A DNA stretch of 7,576 bases. Source: Xanthobacteraceae bacterium (lineage in GTDB: Bacteria > Pseudomonadota > Alphaproteobacteria > Rhizobiales > Xanthobacteraceae). Position numbers and translations under genes: made by a program. The notes under the pieces are model-generated. The model had not been told where the DNA came from. It made no database searches and saw only the letters and a list, made by a program, of their open reading frames with translations. The stretch is taken from the NCBI GenBank assembly GCA_030040825.1, contig JASHSY010000340.1, forward strand, positions 1-7,576. The letters run 5' to 3'. Shown piece by piece: positions 6,291 to 7,576 of the stretch. Each line of letters opens with the position of its first letter. Within the stretch, counting starts at the first letter, position 1.

Positions 6291-6315
6291 ACCTCCCCAA
6301 CCTCCCCAGACCTCC
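6291..6315 (-). promoter_or_regulatory. Tandem Shine-Dalgarno-like G-rich leader of hspQ
   Basis: On the minus strand the 9-base unit TGGGGAGGT occurs twice back to back (6308-6300 and 6299-6291), preceded by a third GGAGG (6315-6311). The copy nearest the GTG is correctly spaced as a ribosome binding site and decides the hspQ start. The extra copies could act as standby sites, or the G-runs could fold into a G-quadruplex-like structure. Confidence 0.6.
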
Positions 6316-6331
6316 TCGGCGGTGCCTGCGT

Positions 6332-6359
6332 CGCCACACGCGATAGCATAATTGTGGCG
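6332..6359. promoter_or_regulatory. Inverted repeat CGCCACA-N14-TGTGGCG between the lyase gene and hspQ
   Basis: CGCCACA (6332-6338) and TGTGGCG (6353-6359) are perfect 7-base inverted repeats 14 bases apart. The AT-rich centre contains TATGCT on the minus strand, which could be a -10 box for hspQ. The arrangement fits a dimeric regulator's operator or a stem-loop at the 3' end of the lyase mRNA. Neither reading can be decided from sequence alone. Confidence 0.4.
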
Positions 6360-6398
6360 GCGCAGTGGAGCTGCCGAGCAGGTGCGTTCCATCGCCTA

Positions 6399-7451
6399 TC
6401 ATAGTCGGTAACGCGCCGCCAAGCCCGGGTCCTTTGCCGCCACCAGCCGCGCGAGGTCAACGAGAACTTTGGCCTGTTTGCAGGTCGCATCGTCCTGCAT
6501 TTTACCGTCGATCATCACCGCGCCGCTGCCGTCGGGCATGGCGGCGATGATCTTTTTGGCGAAGGCGACTTCAGCGGGGTCGGGCGAAAACACCCGCTTG
6601 GCGATGGCAACTTGCGACGGGTGCAAAGTCCAGGCACCGGCGCAACCGAGGAGGAAGCTGTTACGGAATTGCGCCTCGCAGGCCGCCGGGTCGGAAAAAT
6701 CGCCGAACGGACCATAGAAGGCCTTGATGCCCGCGGCTGCACACGCATCGACCATCTTTGCCATGGTGTAGTGCCACGGATCCTGTTGATAGGTGGCGCG
6801 GGGCGTATCGGCACCGGTGCCGGGTTCGGCGTCGGCCAGTACTCTATAGTCGGGGTGGCCACCACCGACGCGGGTGGTCTTCATTGCCCGCGAGGCAGCG
6901 AGATCGGCCGGGCCAAGACTGACGCCGTGCATGCGCGGCGATGCAGTCGCAATCGCTTCCACGTTGGTTACGCCTTCGGCGGTCTCGAGGATAGCGTGAA
7001 TGAGGATCGGCTTGGTGATGGCGTGCTTGGCTTCGAGCTGGGCCAACAACTGGTCGAGATAGTGGATGTCCCACGCGCCTTCCACCTTCGGTAGCATGAT
7101 GACGTCGAGTTTCTGCCCGACAGCGGCGACCACCTCGCGGATATCGTCAAGCACCCACGGTGAGTTGAGCGCATTGATCCGCGTCCATAGTCCGGTGGCG
7201 CCGAAGTCGTTGGCCTGCGCCATAGTAATGAATCCGGCCCGCGCGGCTGTCTTGGCATCGGCCGGGATCGCGTCCTCCAGATTGCCCAGTACGACATCGA
7301 CCTGAGCAATGAGTTCGGGCACTTTGGCGCGCATTTTTTCGACGTGTGGTGGCACGAAATGGATCATGCGCTCGAGCTTGAGCGGCAATTCGCGTAGCGG
7401 CGCCGGAGCTCCAATCGCGAGCGGCTTAAAAAAATTGCGCGGCAATTTCAT
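6399..7451 (-). CDS. mcl: CoA ester lyase, L-malyl-CoA / beta-methylmalyl-CoA lyase family (HpcH/HpaI-CitE aldolase fold)
   Basis: 350 residues from an ATG at 7451, with a weak AGGA about 12 bases upstream. This is a Mg-dependent TIM-barrel lyase. Visible features: 'VVLGNLEDAIPADAK' (53-67); 'LWTRINAL' with Arg91, expected to bind the substrate; 'VIMLPKVEG' (117-125); 'HAILETAEG' with Glu156 and 'SLGPADLAAS' with Asp182, expected Mg ligands by alignment to characterised malyl-CoA lyases; 'QDPWHYTMAKMVDACAAAGI' (223-242); 'YGPFGDFSDP' (246-255); and 'GAWTLHPSQ' (272-280). All key residues seem present, so it should be active. The family reversibly cleaves malyl-CoA to acetyl-CoA and glyoxylate, or beta-methylmalyl-CoA to propionyl-CoA and glyoxylate, in the ethylmalonyl-CoA pathway and related glyoxylate metabolism. 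It is some 30 residues longer than the Rhodobacter enzyme, mostly at the N-terminus. Nothing nearby belongs to that pathway, so the substrate stays open; citramalyl-CoA lyase or a malyl-CoA thioesterase are alternatives. Confidence 0.9.
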   Translation of the reverse strand: MKLPRNFFKPLAIGAPAPLRELPLKLERMIHFVPPHVEKMRAKVPELIAQVDVVLGNLEDAIPADAKTAARAGFITMAQANDFGATGLWTRINALNSPWVLDDIREVVAAVGQKLDVIMLPKVEGAWDIHYLDQLLAQLEAKHAITKPILIHAILETAEGVTNVEAIATASPRMHGVSLGPADLAASRAMKTTRVGGGHPDYRVLADAEPGTGADTPRATYQQDPWHYTMAKMVDACAAAGIKAFYGPFGDFSDPAACEAQFRNSFLLGCAGAWTLHPSQVAIAKRVFSPDPAEVAFAKKIIAAMPDGSGAVMIDGKMQDDATCKQAKVLVDLARLVAAKDPGLAARYRL

Positions 7452-7576
7452 GCGTCAGCACCGTCCTGTCCGAACGCAACGGTAGGATGAACGGCCCGAC
7501 CTCGCCAAGCCATTTTTCACGGCAACCGGGACCGGGACATGGTGTCGCTGAGATCGTCCGGTCGCGCGCATCAACC
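7452..7576. other. Upstream flank of the lyase gene; no gene assigned
   Basis: These 125 bases hold the leader of the lyase gene on the minus strand. One minus-strand frame entering from the right edge stays open until a TGA about three bases before the lyase ATG. It could be the tail of an upstream gene, but its Arg-rich translation resembles nothing I know. A plus-strand ATG at 7487 is open for 30 codons to the edge and is equally unrecognised. No promoter could be placed confidently. Confidence 0.3.

Noticed and set aside
7487..7576. Plus-strand ATG open for 30 codons to the right edge
   Set aside because: Too short to judge, no properly spaced ribosome binding site, and no recognisable sequence; mentioned only as part of the flank.

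Overview
The window is GC-rich and reads as ordinary, tightly packed chromosomal DNA from an alphaproteobacterium. A Hyphomicrobiales (Rhizobiales) member of the Bradyrhizobium/Rhodopseudomonas type is likely. This rests on recalled family resemblance of HspQ, the IalB-family protein and the malyl-CoA-lyase-like enzyme; no database search was possible. No tRNA, rRNA, CRISPR array, insertion sequence or phage gene was seen.

Layout. Minus strand, about 4647 down to the left edge: a three-gene cluster. It encodes a YejA-like periplasmic peptide-binding protein, then a divergent acyl-CoA-synthetase-like (ANL superfamily) protein that starts inside the previous stop codon (ATGA overlap). After an 85-base gap with a stem-loop and a possible internal promoter comes a protein with two receiver-like regions and a GGDEF-like domain, cut by the window edge. 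Plus strand, 4905-5798: an exported invasion-associated locus B (IalB) family protein, divergent from the cluster. Minus strand, 5938-6282: hspQ, convergent with the IalB-family gene across 139 bases rich in small inverted repeats. Minus strand, 6399-7451: a CoA ester lyase of the malyl-CoA / beta-methylmalyl-CoA lyase family, upstream of hspQ in the same direction. The last 125 bases are its upstream flank.

The most interesting part is the left cluster. The binding protein looks intact but has no permease or ATPase genes beside it in this window. The ANL protein has lost the recognisable ATP-binding and adenylation signature residues. The GGDEF-like domain has lost its active-site GGDEF residues but keeps an RxxD inhibitory-site motif at the canonical spacing, the pattern expected of a c-di-GMP receptor rather than a cyclase (as in Caulobacter PopA). 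A transported-peptide or ligand sensing module feeding c-di-GMP control is an attractive but unproven inference. The other genes look like conventional housekeeping and envelope functions.
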